Notes: generated by a model not told the origin, from the letters alone. A DNA stretch of 64,000 nt from an uncultured Bacteroidota bacterium (GCA_937894725.1 CALAYL010000055.1:1-64000), one strand, 5' to 3'; counted from the first letter of the stretch, positions 17,063-26,262 are shown. A program made the numbers and translations.

Positions 17063-17935
17063 GTGGCAAAAAGAAAAAAGAAAAGTAGTTTTTCGGTGAC
17101 AAAATGGGTGATGATTTTTAATCTAATGGCCGTGTTATTTTTGCTCATATATTTTTATAAACCTATACGAATTTACACACTTAGAGCCTATCGCTATTAT
17201 GTCGATAGTCAAATCAAAACGAAGTTTCAAAAATCTGATTTTCCCAAAGGATTTAAAGTTCATGGTATAGATGTATCGCATTATCAAACCCGGCTGCAAT
17301 GGGATAATCTAAAATCTATTTCTGATGATGGCGATACGATCCAATTTCGATTTGTATTTATAAAAGCTACTGAAGGCACCTGGCTAGAAGATGAGCTTTA
17401 TGATGTGCATTGGCAAAATGCCAAGAAATATCAACTCGTGCGTGGTGCGTACCATTATTTTCACCCAAACAAAGATGTATTGCAACAAGCTAAAAACTAT
17501 TTTGAATCAGTAAAATTGGAAGCAGGCGATCTACCACCTGTCATAGATATTGAAGATGCCAAAGGCATGAAAAAAAAGGAAATAGTAGCCTCGCTTAAAG
17601 CATTTATCAAACTCTTAGAGCAGCGATACAAGGTGAAACCCATTATATATTCCTATCGAAATTTTATTGAAGATTATCTATCGGATGATTTTGACGGATA
17701 CACGTTTTGGGTGGCACATTATCGACAGTCAAACTTAGATTTTGATGAGGTCAAATGGCAATTTTGGCAACATACCGACAAGGCATCCTTGCTCATGTCT
17801 GGTATGCGAGTAGATGCTAATGTGTTTAATGGTAGCTACAAAGATTTAAAATCAATGACCTTGGGCGAGATAGTGCCCTCCTTTGAGCAAGCTAAACCTC
17901 GCGTATCACCGACAAAAAGTAGTGAAAAACAGTGA
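17063..17935 (+). CDS. GH25 family lysozyme, membrane anchored
   Basis: A 290-residue muramidase-like protein that should cleave beta-1,4 MurNAc-GlcNAc bonds. A basic tail and one hydrophobic helix (residues 13-33) anchor it in the inner membrane with the domain outside. The GH25 core has GIDVSHYQ (Asp70), FVFIKATEGTWLED, GAYHYFHP and the catalytic PPVIDIED (Asp162, Glu164), ending FWQHTDKA. The start is GTG 17063; it directly precedes the lysine-rich tail and no ATG exists before it. About 25 C-terminal residues are low complexity. It has its own transcript, being bounded by a terminator and a promoter-like box upstream. Confidence 0.9.
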   Translation: MAKRKKKSSFSVTKWVMIFNLMAVLFLLIYFYKPIRIYTLRAYRYYVDSQIKTKFQKSDFPKGFKVHGIDVSHYQTRLQWDNLKSISDDGDTIQFRFVFIKATEGTWLEDELYDVHWQNAKKYQLVRGAYHYFHPNKDVLQQAKNYFESVKLEAGDLPPVIDIEDAKGMKKKEIVASLKAFIKLLEQRYKVKPIIYSYRNFIEDYLSDDFDGYTFWVAHYRQSNLDFDEVKWQFWQHTDKASLLMSGMRVDANVFNGSYKDLKSMTLGEIVPSFEQAKPRVSPTKSSEKQ

Positions 17936-18016
17936 TTTTGACCTTGTTTTACGCTTTATAACCAGATGATACAATCGTATATAAAAATAAATAAAGACTC
18001 AAGTCATAAGTTAGGC

Positions 18017-18024
18017 TATCTTCG
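18017..18024 (+). promoter_or_regulatory. putative -7-like box TATCTTCG
   Basis: Variant TANNTTCG, 39 bases before the J-domain/KTSC gene. The identical octamer precedes the EamA transporter at 41029. Confidence 0.4.
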
Positions 18025-18063
18025 CCCGCTTTTTGAGATGAGCTAAAAAGTAAAAGCAAGCAT

Positions 18064-18522
18064 ATGAAGAGAATATTAGTGAGCGAGAAAATGTTGGGTG
18101 CAAGTAGAAAAACTAGTTTGGCCGATTTGAAAATTATTTATCGCAAATTGATTAAAGAATGGCATCCAGATAAGCTACAACAAGACCCTGAAAAATTAGC
18201 TGTAGCTGAGGTTCGTAGCAAAGAAATTATTGATGCATATCACTTTTTAGTCAGTATTTCACCCGAAACACATGCGCTCAATAGTGAAGAATATAATCGG
18301 CTCACATCAGCATCCGCTATTCAAGATTTTGAGTATAAAGGAGTCACCCTGAGTATTACTTTCTATGATGGTTGTGCTTATGAATATATGGGCGTACCAC
18401 GCAATATCTATATTAAATTTGCCAACTCAGCTACTGCGGCTAGATTTGCTCGCAGACATATATTTTTCTCTTACCCATATCGCAAGTCCGCTAAGCAGGT
18501 AGATCAAAAAGAGCAAAATTAA
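18064..18522 (+). CDS. J-domain protein with C-terminal KTSC domain
   Basis: A 152-residue two-domain protein. Residues about 10-70 form a J domain with YRKLIKEWHPDKLQ, in which HPD (34-36) is intact, so it can probably stimulate a DnaK ATPase. Residues about 80-140 match the KTSC domain: a SAIQDFEYKG strand, FYDGCAYEYMGVP and an FARRHIFFSYP end. KTSC domains occur in lysyl-tRNA synthetases and many small proteins and are suspected to bind RNA. There is no signal peptide and no zinc or Gly/Phe region. Its client is unknown. It sits alone between the lysozyme and tRNA-Cys. Confidence 0.75.
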   Translation: MKRILVSEKMLGASRKTSLADLKIIYRKLIKEWHPDKLQQDPEKLAVAEVRSKEIIDAYHFLVSISPETHALNSEEYNRLTSASAIQDFEYKGVTLSITFYDGCAYEYMGVPRNIYIKFANSATAARFARRHIFFSYPYRKSAKQVDQKEQN

Positions 18523-18620
18523 ATATTCAAATTCAGCAACTTTTAAATATCATCTACTAAAATACAAAAGGTGATGGATAGTATTTGTATTGGGGATATA
18601 AGCCAGATAATAGATAAAGT

Positions 18621-18663
18621 AAAAAAAGCGCAAACTGTTGAATAACAACGTTTGCGCCTTTTA
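18621..18663 (-). terminator. terminator after tRNA-Cys (usable from both sides)
   Basis: Stem GCGCAAAC / GTTTGCGC with an inner GTTG/CAAC pair. There is an A run on the left (T run on the minus strand) and a short T run on the right, so it can end both tRNA-Cys and the J-domain gene. Confidence 0.8.
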
Positions 18664-18668
18664 GGTTG

Positions 18669-18739
18669 AGGTCGAGAGCGGATTCGAACCGCTGTAGGAG
18701 CTTTTGCAGAGCTCAGCCTAGCCACTCGGCCACCCGACC
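18669..18739 (-). tRNA. tRNA-Cys (GCA)
   Basis: Folds into a cloverleaf read on the minus strand. The acceptor stem is GGTCGGG with CTCGACC, containing one G-T pair. The anticodon stem GAGCT/AGCTC has loop CTGCAAA with anticodon GCA, and the T arm has GGTTCGAATCC. The discriminator base is U, an identity element for cysteine. CCA is not encoded. Confidence 0.95.
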
Positions 18740-18789
18740 ATTGCGGTGCAAAACTACTCTTTTTGCCAAATTTTCAAAGTTTCATTTGA

Positions 18790-20076
18790 TTATTTTAGCA
18801 CTTGTACTTTTTTTACGGTGTATTTAGCACCTGCTTTTATTTCTATGAAGTACAAGCCTTTAGTCACATTGCTTAGATCTACCTTGGTGATCGCGTGCGG
18901 AGTACTTTCTCCAGCTAGCATTTTTTTGCCTGTCAAATCAAAAAGTACGTACGTAAATTCATTTTGTTGACGATGCACTATTGTCAATGTTTGGCTAGCA
19001 GGAGAAGGATATACAGTAATATTTTCGCTTAGCATTTTGTCTTCATTTATACTCAATGGCGCTTCTACACTTCTACCCGAAATAATGCCTGGTCGAGCTG
19101 TAGCGAGCATTTGACGCATTAGGTCAGATTGTTGTTTTGAAAACATATTGAGACATCTATCATCTGAATAGTCCATGAAATTTTCGATTTGGTCAGGAAA
19201 ATCAACAGGTGCATCTACACAGCTATTTTCATTGTAATCGCAGGTTTGTTGACTAGCAGCGGTATCAGACGGAGTATCGGTAAATCCATCATCTTCGCTG
19301 CATCCGCCATCGCCCCAGATGTGGCGCAAGCCTAGGTAATGGCCAATTTCGTGTACGGCACTTCTTCCTTTAGTTACGGTAGGGTCGATAGGAGCCGTAT
19401 TATTTCTGCCTACTACAGGGTAGTGTAGCACTACGCCTTGTTTGCTTGAGTCTGTAGCAGAGTTGGCAGGCCAGTTTGGCGCCACCGAAGGAGGGAACGC
19501 ATAGCCCAAAATTCCGAATCCGTTAAAAATATTGCATACCCATATATTTAAATATCGATCTGTTGGCCAAGGATCTTTACCTTCCACATTGCTTTTTACA
19601 TTATCTGTAAAAGGGGTATATCCAAGAAAACCAGGATTGCCAACTGTACGCGTGATACCCGTAGTGGGATTGCCGTCAGGGTCTTCGGTAGCCAACTCAA
19701 ATTGGATTTTAGTATCGGTAGCTACTGGCTTAAAAATGGTACGAGTGAGGTTGGTATCTGTATTTTTGCGTCTGTAATCTTCGTTCAATACCTCGATTTG
19801 AGAATGGATAAATGAATCTGGGATATTCTCAGCTGCGGTGGTATAGACTACGTGAAAAACAACTCTAATCGTATATACAGTGTCATTTGCACTTCGACTA
19901 CTCGATTTGGCTACTTGATTTTTTGCATCAAACAAGTTATTCACTTGTTGTTTATAGCCTGTGTGAAGGTGATTGTGATGATCGATAACCTCTGGTGTAT
20001 AGCAGCGTACTATTTTCTGTTGAGCCAAGGTAGCTACCGAAGAGGAGAGGAGTAGTCCGAAGAAAATGTTTTTCAT
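18790..20076 (-). CDS. secreted M43 (pappalysin-like) zinc metalloprotease with T9SS sorting domain
   Basis: A 428-residue metzincin protease. I start it at 20076, where a signal peptide begins (MKNIFFGLLLSSSVATLAQQ); an in-frame ATG 24 bases earlier would put a polar tail ahead of it. The zinc site is HEIGHYLGLRH (residues 242-252) with catalytic glutamate at 243. WGDGGCSEDDG and the FMDYSDD Met-turn follow, as in cytophagalysin/pappalysin M43 enzymes. About 90 C-terminal residues (ENITVYPSPASQTLTI through GLYFIEIKAG) are a type A T9SS sorting domain. It probably degrades extracellular protein, with calcium or disulfides stabilising the Cys-rich segment after the zinc site. Confidence 0.9.
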   Translation of the reverse strand: MKNIFFGLLLSSSVATLAQQKIVRCYTPEVIDHHNHLHTGYKQQVNNLFDAKNQVAKSSSRSANDTVYTIRVVFHVVYTTAAENIPDSFIHSQIEVLNEDYRRKNTDTNLTRTIFKPVATDTKIQFELATEDPDGNPTTGITRTVGNPGFLGYTPFTDNVKSNVEGKDPWPTDRYLNIWVCNIFNGFGILGYAFPPSVAPNWPANSATDSSKQGVVLHYPVVGRNNTAPIDPTVTKGRSAVHEIGHYLGLRHIWGDGGCSEDDGFTDTPSDTAASQQTCDYNENSCVDAPVDFPDQIENFMDYSDDRCLNMFSKQQSDLMRQMLATARPGIISGRSVEAPLSINEDKMLSENITVYPSPASQTLTIVHRQQNEFTYVLFDLTGKKMLAGESTPHAITKVDLSNVTKGLYFIEIKAGAKYTVKKVQVLK

Positions 20077-20143
20077 GTGAATGTTTAAATTGAAAAACAA
20101 TGATAACTAAATTCATGAAATTATTTTTACCACTTTCACATTA

Positions 20144-20182
20144 CAAAAAAAGGACTTTCGTTTAACGAAAGTCCTTTTAAAA
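20144..20182 (-). terminator. terminator after tRNA-Val
   Basis: Near-perfect inverted repeat GGACTTTCGTT / AACGAAAGTCC with an A run on the left and T run on the right. On the minus strand it lies just downstream of tRNA-Val and upstream of the metalloprotease gene. Confidence 0.88.
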
Positions 20183-20188
20183 ATTGTG

Positions 20189-20263
20189 TGGGAAATGAGA
20201 GATTCGAACTCCCGACCCTCTCGGTGTAAACGAGATGCTCTGAACCAGCTGAGCTAATTTCCC
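20189..20263 (-). tRNA. tRNA-Val (TAC)
   Basis: Cloverleaf on the minus strand: acceptor stem GGGAAAT with ATTTCCC, D arm TTAGCTCAGCTGGTT, anticodon stem TCTCG/CGAGA with loop TTTACAC (anticodon TAC), and T arm GGTTCGA-type sequence. The discriminator is A and CCA is not encoded. It lies 61 bases after bshC on the same strand with no terminator between, so the two may be cotranscribed. Confidence 0.95.
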
Positions 20264-20324
20264 TCTAGCGGAGTGCAAATGTAAAATCTGTTTCAATATT
20301 TTCAAATTTTTCGGCAACAAATTT

Positions 20325-21905
20325 TTAAAAAACAAAATTCAACATACTTTTTTTGGCTGGATTTTGCATCAATACAAACTGCTCAAATTCTTCTCTGTTC
20401 AAGGCAGAGAGCCAAGAAAGACTATTTTCACTTCGTTCTCTTAGCGTGTTTAGTGGGAATAAATATTGTTTGATATTGCTGATTTGATTCACTGCTGTTT
20501 CGTGATTTCGCTTTTCTGCCTTAATCAGTTTGCCCGATATATTGGCTAAACTATTCAATGTCCGTTGAAGTTCTGCATTTACTGTACCCTCGAGCGATTT
20601 ATCAATCTGCGATGCGATTGGTGTGATTTGATTGAAAAGATTTTCTATCTCACTTTTTTGTTTAGCGAGGGTCACATCTTCGGTAGCTTGTTTTTCAATC
20701 CAATTTTTGATGATTGCATTTTCCTCTTCAAAAAAACCTTCAATAGATAAGTCCAATTTTACCATCTTATCCGCAAGATTTTTTGTCAATACATTTACAA
20801 TAGGGCGGTGCGCTAGCATAGGGTACGGCAATTTGAAATAATCAAAAAGAGGTTTTAATTGTAGCCAATAGCTCAATTCGCCACTGCCTCCCACAAAACA
20901 AAGATTGGGCAATATGAGCTCTTGTAAAAGCGGTCTGAAAATGACATTCGGACTAAATCGCTCAGGCGATTTTTCGATGAGTGATAGCATGGCCGTATTA
21001 TCGCCTATTTTTTCATCGCCAGCCCAATAGATACCTTGTGTATCTTGAGTTATTCTGATGCGGTTGTTTTTGCTGAGCAAAAAGAAATTGATATCTCTCG
21101 GGTTGACTTGTTGATGATAGTTTTGCGCTAGCCACTCGTTTGATTTTGTCAATGTTTTTTGTGCGCTATTTTGCCGTATTTCTTCTTTTATAATAGGAAT
21201 AAACGCCTGCTTAAAAGCGGCTTCGTTTTGATCTAACACTACCAGCCCAAAATCCTTAAATAGCTCATGTAATAAGGCCTGAGTGAGCTGACCAAAGTCC
21301 GCAAATTTGGTGAGATTTGATTTTAGAAAATCAGTGTATTGATTGGCGGGTATATGGGTGAGCAGCTGCTCCAGAGCTACTTGTAAGCTCTCGTTTGAGA
21401 ATTTGCCAATGGCACCTTCATTTGCTGTTTCCCAACTTACTTTTTCATTTCCTACAAAAGTATGACAGAGCTCTTCTTTGTCGTGGTCTTCGCTGCCTAA
21501 CCAAAATAAGGGTACAAAGTGGTAGGCTGGATATTTTTTACTGAGTTCAATAGTAGAAACTATCGCAGCTGAAATTTTAACTAGATTATACATTGGCCCT
21601 AAAAATAGACAAGGCTGATGTGCTGCTACTACTGTAAACGTATTGTTTTCGAGTAGTGCAGTGATGTTGGTATTCACTTTTTCGTTGTTGTCAAATAGTT
21701 GATATTGCCTTCTTAATGCATCTACTAGTAGCGGTCGATTGGTAGCAAATTTTTGCCTTTCGATAATAAATGAATCTAGGCCATCAAGCGAAAATGGGCG
21801 CACGTAAAGTGGCTTTATATCTTCTTTATTTTCAAGAAAACTTTTTATCAGCTTGGGTACAAAGGGCGTATCTGCTAGTAAAATCGAATCTGAGTAAGTT
21901 AGCAT
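20325..21905 (-). CDS. bshC: bacillithiol synthase BshC (cysteine-adding enzyme)
   Basis: Catalyses the last step of bacillithiol synthesis, ligating cysteine to glucosaminyl-malate, to give the thiol that replaces glutathione in many Bacteroidota and Firmicutes. The 526-residue length is normal. Recognisable segments are the N-terminal DTPFVPKLI, the nucleotide-binding-like AAHQPCLFLGPMYNLVK, FWLGSEDHDKEE and FRPLLQELILPNLCFVGG. A long helical part with coiled-coil character lies near residues 390-480. It is separated from the upstream asmA-like gene by 3 bases, so they form an operon. BshA and BshB are not in this window. Confidence 0.93.
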   Translation of the reverse strand: MLTYSDSILLADTPFVPKLIKSFLENKEDIKPLYVRPFSLDGLDSFIIERQKFATNRPLLVDALRRQYQLFDNNEKVNTNITALLENNTFTVVAAHQPCLFLGPMYNLVKISAAIVSTIELSKKYPAYHFVPLFWLGSEDHDKEELCHTFVGNEKVSWETANEGAIGKFSNESLQVALEQLLTHIPANQYTDFLKSNLTKFADFGQLTQALLHELFKDFGLVVLDQNEAAFKQAFIPIIKEEIRQNSAQKTLTKSNEWLAQNYHQQVNPRDINFFLLSKNNRIRITQDTQGIYWAGDEKIGDNTAMLSLIEKSPERFSPNVIFRPLLQELILPNLCFVGGSGELSYWLQLKPLFDYFKLPYPMLAHRPIVNVLTKNLADKMVKLDLSIEGFFEEENAIIKNWIEKQATEDVTLAKQKSEIENLFNQITPIASQIDKSLEGTVNAELQRTLNSLANISGKLIKAEKRNHETAVNQISNIKQYLFPLNTLRERSENSLSWLSALNREEFEQFVLMQNPAKKSMLNFVF

Positions 21906-21908
21906 AAT

Positions 21909-24536
21909 TTACCAAGGTAGTTTTATTCCTTTGACCGCATCTTTTGCTTTGTTCTCTACGTCTTTCTTGATTTTATCTGCTTCTTGTTTTACCTTATCTT
22001 CTGCTTGTTTTTTGATTTTATCTGCTTCTTCTTGCGCCTTTTGTTTTAAAATGTCAGCTTGTTTACGTGCTTCATCCTCAGCTTTATCTTTCAAGTCATT
22101 CACCGTATTTTGTATCATTTCTTTAGCTGAGCCTCCCGCTGCACCTACTTTTTGGATTTTTACAGTTGGCTTGCTAACAGTGCCGCCCACTTTCAAAAAC
22201 AAATTTACAGTCTCTGGCATTTTAAATGCTATGCCAGGTACTTTGGGTATCATATTGGTGATATAGCTACTGGCACCACCTAGTTCGCTGCTAGGCACAT
22301 CAAATCTTAAATCGTAGTCGATCGATTGATCAAAGCCATTGAAGCCTTGGAAATTTACTTTATAACCATTGCCAAATTTTATATCGGTGGGTTCAACTTT
22401 TACCTTGCCATCTTTAAATTGGAGTATGGTGTATGCATTGTTTATTGCTAAGTTTTGCAACGCAGGTATTTTGACAGCTGAGGCTATTTTCTCCAAAATA
22501 GGTAAGCCTACTACTTTTGCGGTATTAATTTGCACTTTTCCATCTCCTTTAAGTGTATTATAATCTAAGCTCATATCCTTTGTAAGCGAGCCACTGCCCG
22601 TAAGATTGGAAGAGAAATTTCCATTTACGTACTTGATTACAGGGGCTATTTTTTCTGCCATACCTACAAATTTGTAGGTTTCGTTAAAATCGAAATTCTT
22701 AATGTCGTAGCTGAAATCTACTTTTGGGGTAGTCGATTTGGCGGTAGAGTAGGTAGCACCTATAGTAGCATTACCGCCTAGTGTATTGGCAAAAATATCG
22801 TTGAGATAAATTGTTTCATTCTTGACTTTCACATTTCCTTTAGCATTGGTCAAGGTGAGTTTATCGTACGTTATTTTACCGAAGGTAGCGTTCGCATCAA
22901 AATCAATATTGCTAGGTACTTGAAAGTAAGTGCTAGCAGTGTTTTGGGTAGTAGAGGCAGCTGCTTTTTCATCTTTTTGTAGCCACTCATTAGCATCAAA
23001 ATAATTGGAATTTAAATTTACCTTTCCTACTAAATCGCCCTTGTTGAAAGCATACGCTAGATAGTTTTCGAGTTCGCCACTCATCTGATAATCGCTCTTG
23101 CCTATTTTGGCAGTAAGGTTGGAGAGGGTGATATTTCTAGGATTGAAAGTCGTTTTAATATCCGAAACGTAAAGTGGCATAGGTGTTTCTTTGCTATCAT
23201 ATACTAGGTTAGTAACCGATAGTGTACCAGCAGCTTGCACTGCATTATAATTTTTACGGTCTATTTCGCTTTTTCGCCCTTTAAAGTTGAGGTCGGCAGC
23301 GAGCAAACCTGTTATTTTGTTTACTCCTTCGAGTGGATAAAACTTAGGTAGATTCGCAAGATTCATCTTTCCTTTTAACGTCAAATCAAGATTTGGGTCA
23401 GAGATTGGCGTGCTTACTTTCAACCGCGCATCGATAGGGTCTGAGCCGAGATCAGCATGAAACTTCGATACGTCTATCAGCATTCTATCAAGTGAGCCTT
23501 GGTCTTTAGTGATTTTCGTATTTATTTGGATATTGGTAACGGCTGTAGGTAGCGATGGGTATTGAAACATACCATTAGTAACGATTAAATTGAGGTTCAT
23601 CGCAGGGTATGTTTTTTCACTATAAAGCCCTTTTGCCGAACCATCTAAAGCCAGTGTACCCGAAGTTTTGATATTGTCAAAGTCTTTTTTGTACACGGCT
23701 GGTATGAGCGACAATATACTTTTGAAAGATGCTTCTTTTGACTTAAATTTAATATCTACAGAATAATCTGATTTGTTGATTTTGAAAAATCCATCAAATA
23801 ATAGTGCCAAGTCATTGACTTGTATTTGGTTGTCTTTAAACGTGTAGATATTGTTGGTTTGATTAATCGAAAGCTTGTTTTCTGCTTTTATTTTCGCTTT
23901 ATTCAAATAGGTTATTGCCCCACTCGATATGGTCAGTTTATCGATGGCTGTTTTAGTATCAAAATCATATATAGCAGAGGATACATCGCCACTACCTTCA
24001 AAATCTAAATTGTTTATGTAAGCAAATGTTTTGCCTTCAAAATCTTCATAATTGACTATGCCCCCTTTGATAGCATATTTTTTGATAGCGAGCGAAAAGT
24101 TGCTTTCTTGCTGCGCTTCAGTTGGTTTGGTCGAATCTACTTTGGCTATATCCCAGTTTGCTTTGCCTGCTTTGTTTACTATCGCATTTATTTGTGGCTT
24201 GTCGAGCGCTAACTGGAGAATTTTGTATTTCTCTTTTTTATAGACAGACATAAGGTCTATCGTAAATCGAAAATCGGGTATGTATGCCAAAGTATCACCT
24301 TTAAAATCATCTATACCTACAATCGAAAAATCGCTCAGTTGAAAACTGAAATTTGGAAAGGAACGCAAAAGTGATAAATCATATTTGCCATAATCAACTT
24401 TTGCATTGAGACTATTGTTTATCTCTTCTTTAATAGCGGCATTTATTTCATCTTTAAATAAAAAAGGAATAGCTACTAGAGCGCCTATAGCTAACACAAC
24501 AAAGAGCGTTAGTCCGATGAGAATTTTTTTAATCAT
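21909..24536 (-). CDS. AsmA family envelope protein
   Basis: An 875-residue AsmA-like protein with a single N-terminal membrane helix (residues about 5-27) and a large periplasmic part made of repeated beta strands. It begins KILIGLTLF and continues FSFQLSDFSIVG and GTLALDGSAKGLYS, typical of the family. AsmA-like proteins are bridge-like lipid transfer proteins that move phospholipid between the two membranes. The C-terminal about 75 residues form a lysine/glutamate-rich helix of coiled-coil character (heptad-like ADKIKKQAEDK repeats). It is the first gene of the minus-strand unit with bshC and tRNA-Val. Confidence 0.85.
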   Translation of the reverse strand: MIKKILIGLTLFVVLAIGALVAIPFLFKDEINAAIKEEINNSLNAKVDYGKYDLSLLRSFPNFSFQLSDFSIVGIDDFKGDTLAYIPDFRFTIDLMSVYKKEKYKILQLALDKPQINAIVNKAGKANWDIAKVDSTKPTEAQQESNFSLAIKKYAIKGGIVNYEDFEGKTFAYINNLDFEGSGDVSSAIYDFDTKTAIDKLTISSGAITYLNKAKIKAENKLSINQTNNIYTFKDNQIQVNDLALLFDGFFKINKSDYSVDIKFKSKEASFKSILSLIPAVYKKDFDNIKTSGTLALDGSAKGLYSEKTYPAMNLNLIVTNGMFQYPSLPTAVTNIQINTKITKDQGSLDRMLIDVSKFHADLGSDPIDARLKVSTPISDPNLDLTLKGKMNLANLPKFYPLEGVNKITGLLAADLNFKGRKSEIDRKNYNAVQAAGTLSVTNLVYDSKETPMPLYVSDIKTTFNPRNITLSNLTAKIGKSDYQMSGELENYLAYAFNKGDLVGKVNLNSNYFDANEWLQKDEKAAASTTQNTASTYFQVPSNIDFDANATFGKITYDKLTLTNAKGNVKVKNETIYLNDIFANTLGGNATIGATYSTAKSTTPKVDFSYDIKNFDFNETYKFVGMAEKIAPVIKYVNGNFSSNLTGSGSLTKDMSLDYNTLKGDGKVQINTAKVVGLPILEKIASAVKIPALQNLAINNAYTILQFKDGKVKVEPTDIKFGNGYKVNFQGFNGFDQSIDYDLRFDVPSSELGGASSYITNMIPKVPGIAFKMPETVNLFLKVGGTVSKPTVKIQKVGAAGGSAKEMIQNTVNDLKDKAEDEARKQADILKQKAQEEADKIKKQAEDKVKQEADKIKKDVENKAKDAVKGIKLPW

Positions 24537-24566
24537 GTAAGGTTAATTTTATGGGAATGACACCTC

Positions 24567-24574
24567 CAAAACTA
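24567..24574 (-). promoter_or_regulatory. putative -7 box TAGTTTTG of asmA-bshC
   Basis: Matches TANNTTTG on the minus strand, about 30 bases before the asmA start codon. Confidence 0.4.
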
Positions 24575-24688
24575 TGCCTAATATTTAAAAAACAGAAAAT
24601 TGAGCTTAGCATTTTCGCTTTTTAAACATCTTTTTCCCTAATGTGGATTATTAATTTGATTCAGATTAGTGCTTTCATAGTTTAAACG

Positions 24689-24696
24689 TATTTTTG
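24689..24696 (+). promoter_or_regulatory. putative -7 box TATTTTTG of guaA
   Basis: Matches TANNTTTG with only 3 bases between it and the guaA ATG at 24700, so transcription would begin at or inside the start codon. Confidence 0.55.
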
Positions 24697-24699
24697 CCT

Positions 24700-26241
24700 A
24701 TGCAAGAAAAAGTACTAATCCTCGATTTTGGATCTCAATATACGCAACTCATCGCTCGTAGAGTTCGCGAAGCCCATATTTTTTGTGAAATAGCCCCTTA
24801 TAATGCTATACCTGAACTCGATGCGTCAGTGAAGGCGATTATATTGAGCGGTAGCCCATTTTCGGTGCGAGATGCCGATGCGCCTAAGCTTGATTTGGAT
24901 GCTATGATAGCTCATGCGCCTGTGTTAGGTGTTTGCTATGGTGCGCAACTGCTAGCTGCTATATATGGTGGTCAAGTAGAAAAAAGCGATAAGCGCGAGT
25001 ATGGTAGAGCCCACCTCGATATTACAGATATGGCAGACCCTATGATGGCGAATGTATCTAACCACTCACAAATTTGGATGAGTCATGGCGATACGATTCG
25101 GTCTGTGGGCGATAGATTTGCCATATCCGCCTCGTCAGATAGCATACCAGTAGCTTGTTTTTGGAGCAAAACAAATACGTTCCCAAATCCAGTACACGCA
25201 TTGCAGTTTCATCCTGAGGTTTTTCATAGCACCGAGGGGCAAAAAGTGATTCAAAATTTTCTTTATCATATAGCTGGCATTGCACCAAATTGGACACCTG
25301 CTTCGTTTGTAAAATCTACTATAGAAGAATTGAAAGAAAAAATAGGCGTGCAAAAAGTGCTACTAGGTTTATCTGGGGGAGTAGATTCATCTGTGGCAGC
25401 GTTGCTCTTACATAAGGCAGTAGGCGAACAGCTTATCTGTATATTTGTGGACAATGGGTTATTGCGTAAAAACGAATTTGAAGATGTATTACATAAATAC
25501 GAAGGCATGGGTCTCCATGTGATTGGAGTGCGTGCAGCTGATAGATTTTTGAATCAGCTAGCTGGAGTTACAGACCCTGAAACCAAACGCAAAATAATAG
25601 GACGCTTGTTTATAGATGTGTTTGATGAAGAAGCTTTAAAGCATAGTGATATTCGATTTTTAGCTCAAGGTACTATCTATCCAGATGTGATAGAATCAAT
25701 ATCAGTAAAAGGCCCATCAGCTACTATTAAATCGCATCACAATGTAGGCGGACTACCTGAAAAGATGAACCTTTCGGTGGTTGAGCCTCTTCGTTTTTTG
25801 TTTAAAGATGAAGTGCGTCTAGCGGGCAAAGAACTAGGATTAGTGCCAGATATTTTGAATCGACATCCATTTCCTGGACCAGGTTTGGCGGTGCGTATTT
25901 TGGGCGAAATCACGCCAGAAAGAGTGGCTACGCTACAAGAAGTAGATCACATTTTTATTTCTAATCTTAAAAGTGCAGGATTATATGGTGGCGTATGGCA
26001 AGCTGGTGCCATCCTTACTTCGCAGCAGACGGTGGGTGTAATGGGCGATGAGCGAACCTATGAGGCCGTTGCAGCCCTCAGAGCTGTACACTCTACCGAT
26101 GGTATGACGGCAGATTGGGTGCATCTACCTTATGAGTTTTTGGCTAAGGTGTCAAACGAAATCATCAATAATGTACGTGGGGTAAATAGAGTTGTTTATG
26201 ATATCAGCTCAAAGCCACCAGCTACAATTGAATGGGAATAG
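24700..26241 (+). CDS. guaA: GMP synthase (glutamine-hydrolysing)
   Basis: Converts XMP to GMP using ATP and glutamine. The 513-residue protein has an N-terminal class I amidotransferase (GVCYGAQLL with Cys79; LQFHPEVFHS with the His-Glu pair) and a C-terminal synthetase with PP-loop LSGGVDSSVAA near residue 224, AQGTIYPDVIES, HHNVGGLPE and the KPPATIEWE end that is invariant in the family. I start at ATG 24700; an in-frame TTG two codons earlier overlaps the promoter box. No ribosome-binding site is visible and the promoter box abuts the start. Confidence 0.97.
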   Translation: MQEKVLILDFGSQYTQLIARRVREAHIFCEIAPYNAIPELDASVKAIILSGSPFSVRDADAPKLDLDAMIAHAPVLGVCYGAQLLAAIYGGQVEKSDKREYGRAHLDITDMADPMMANVSNHSQIWMSHGDTIRSVGDRFAISASSDSIPVACFWSKTNTFPNPVHALQFHPEVFHSTEGQKVIQNFLYHIAGIAPNWTPASFVKSTIEELKEKIGVQKVLLGLSGGVDSSVAALLLHKAVGEQLICIFVDNGLLRKNEFEDVLHKYEGMGLHVIGVRAADRFLNQLAGVTDPETKRKIIGRLFIDVFDEEALKHSDIRFLAQGTIYPDVIESISVKGPSATIKSHHNVGGLPEKMNLSVVEPLRFLFKDEVRLAGKELGLVPDILNRHPFPGPGLAVRILGEITPERVATLQEVDHIFISNLKSAGLYGGVWQAGAILTSQQTVGVMGDERTYEAVAALRAVHSTDGMTADWVHLPYEFLAKVSNEIINNVRGVNRVVYDISSKPPATIEWE

Positions 26242-26262
26242 GCACGGTATTTGTATTTTCTC

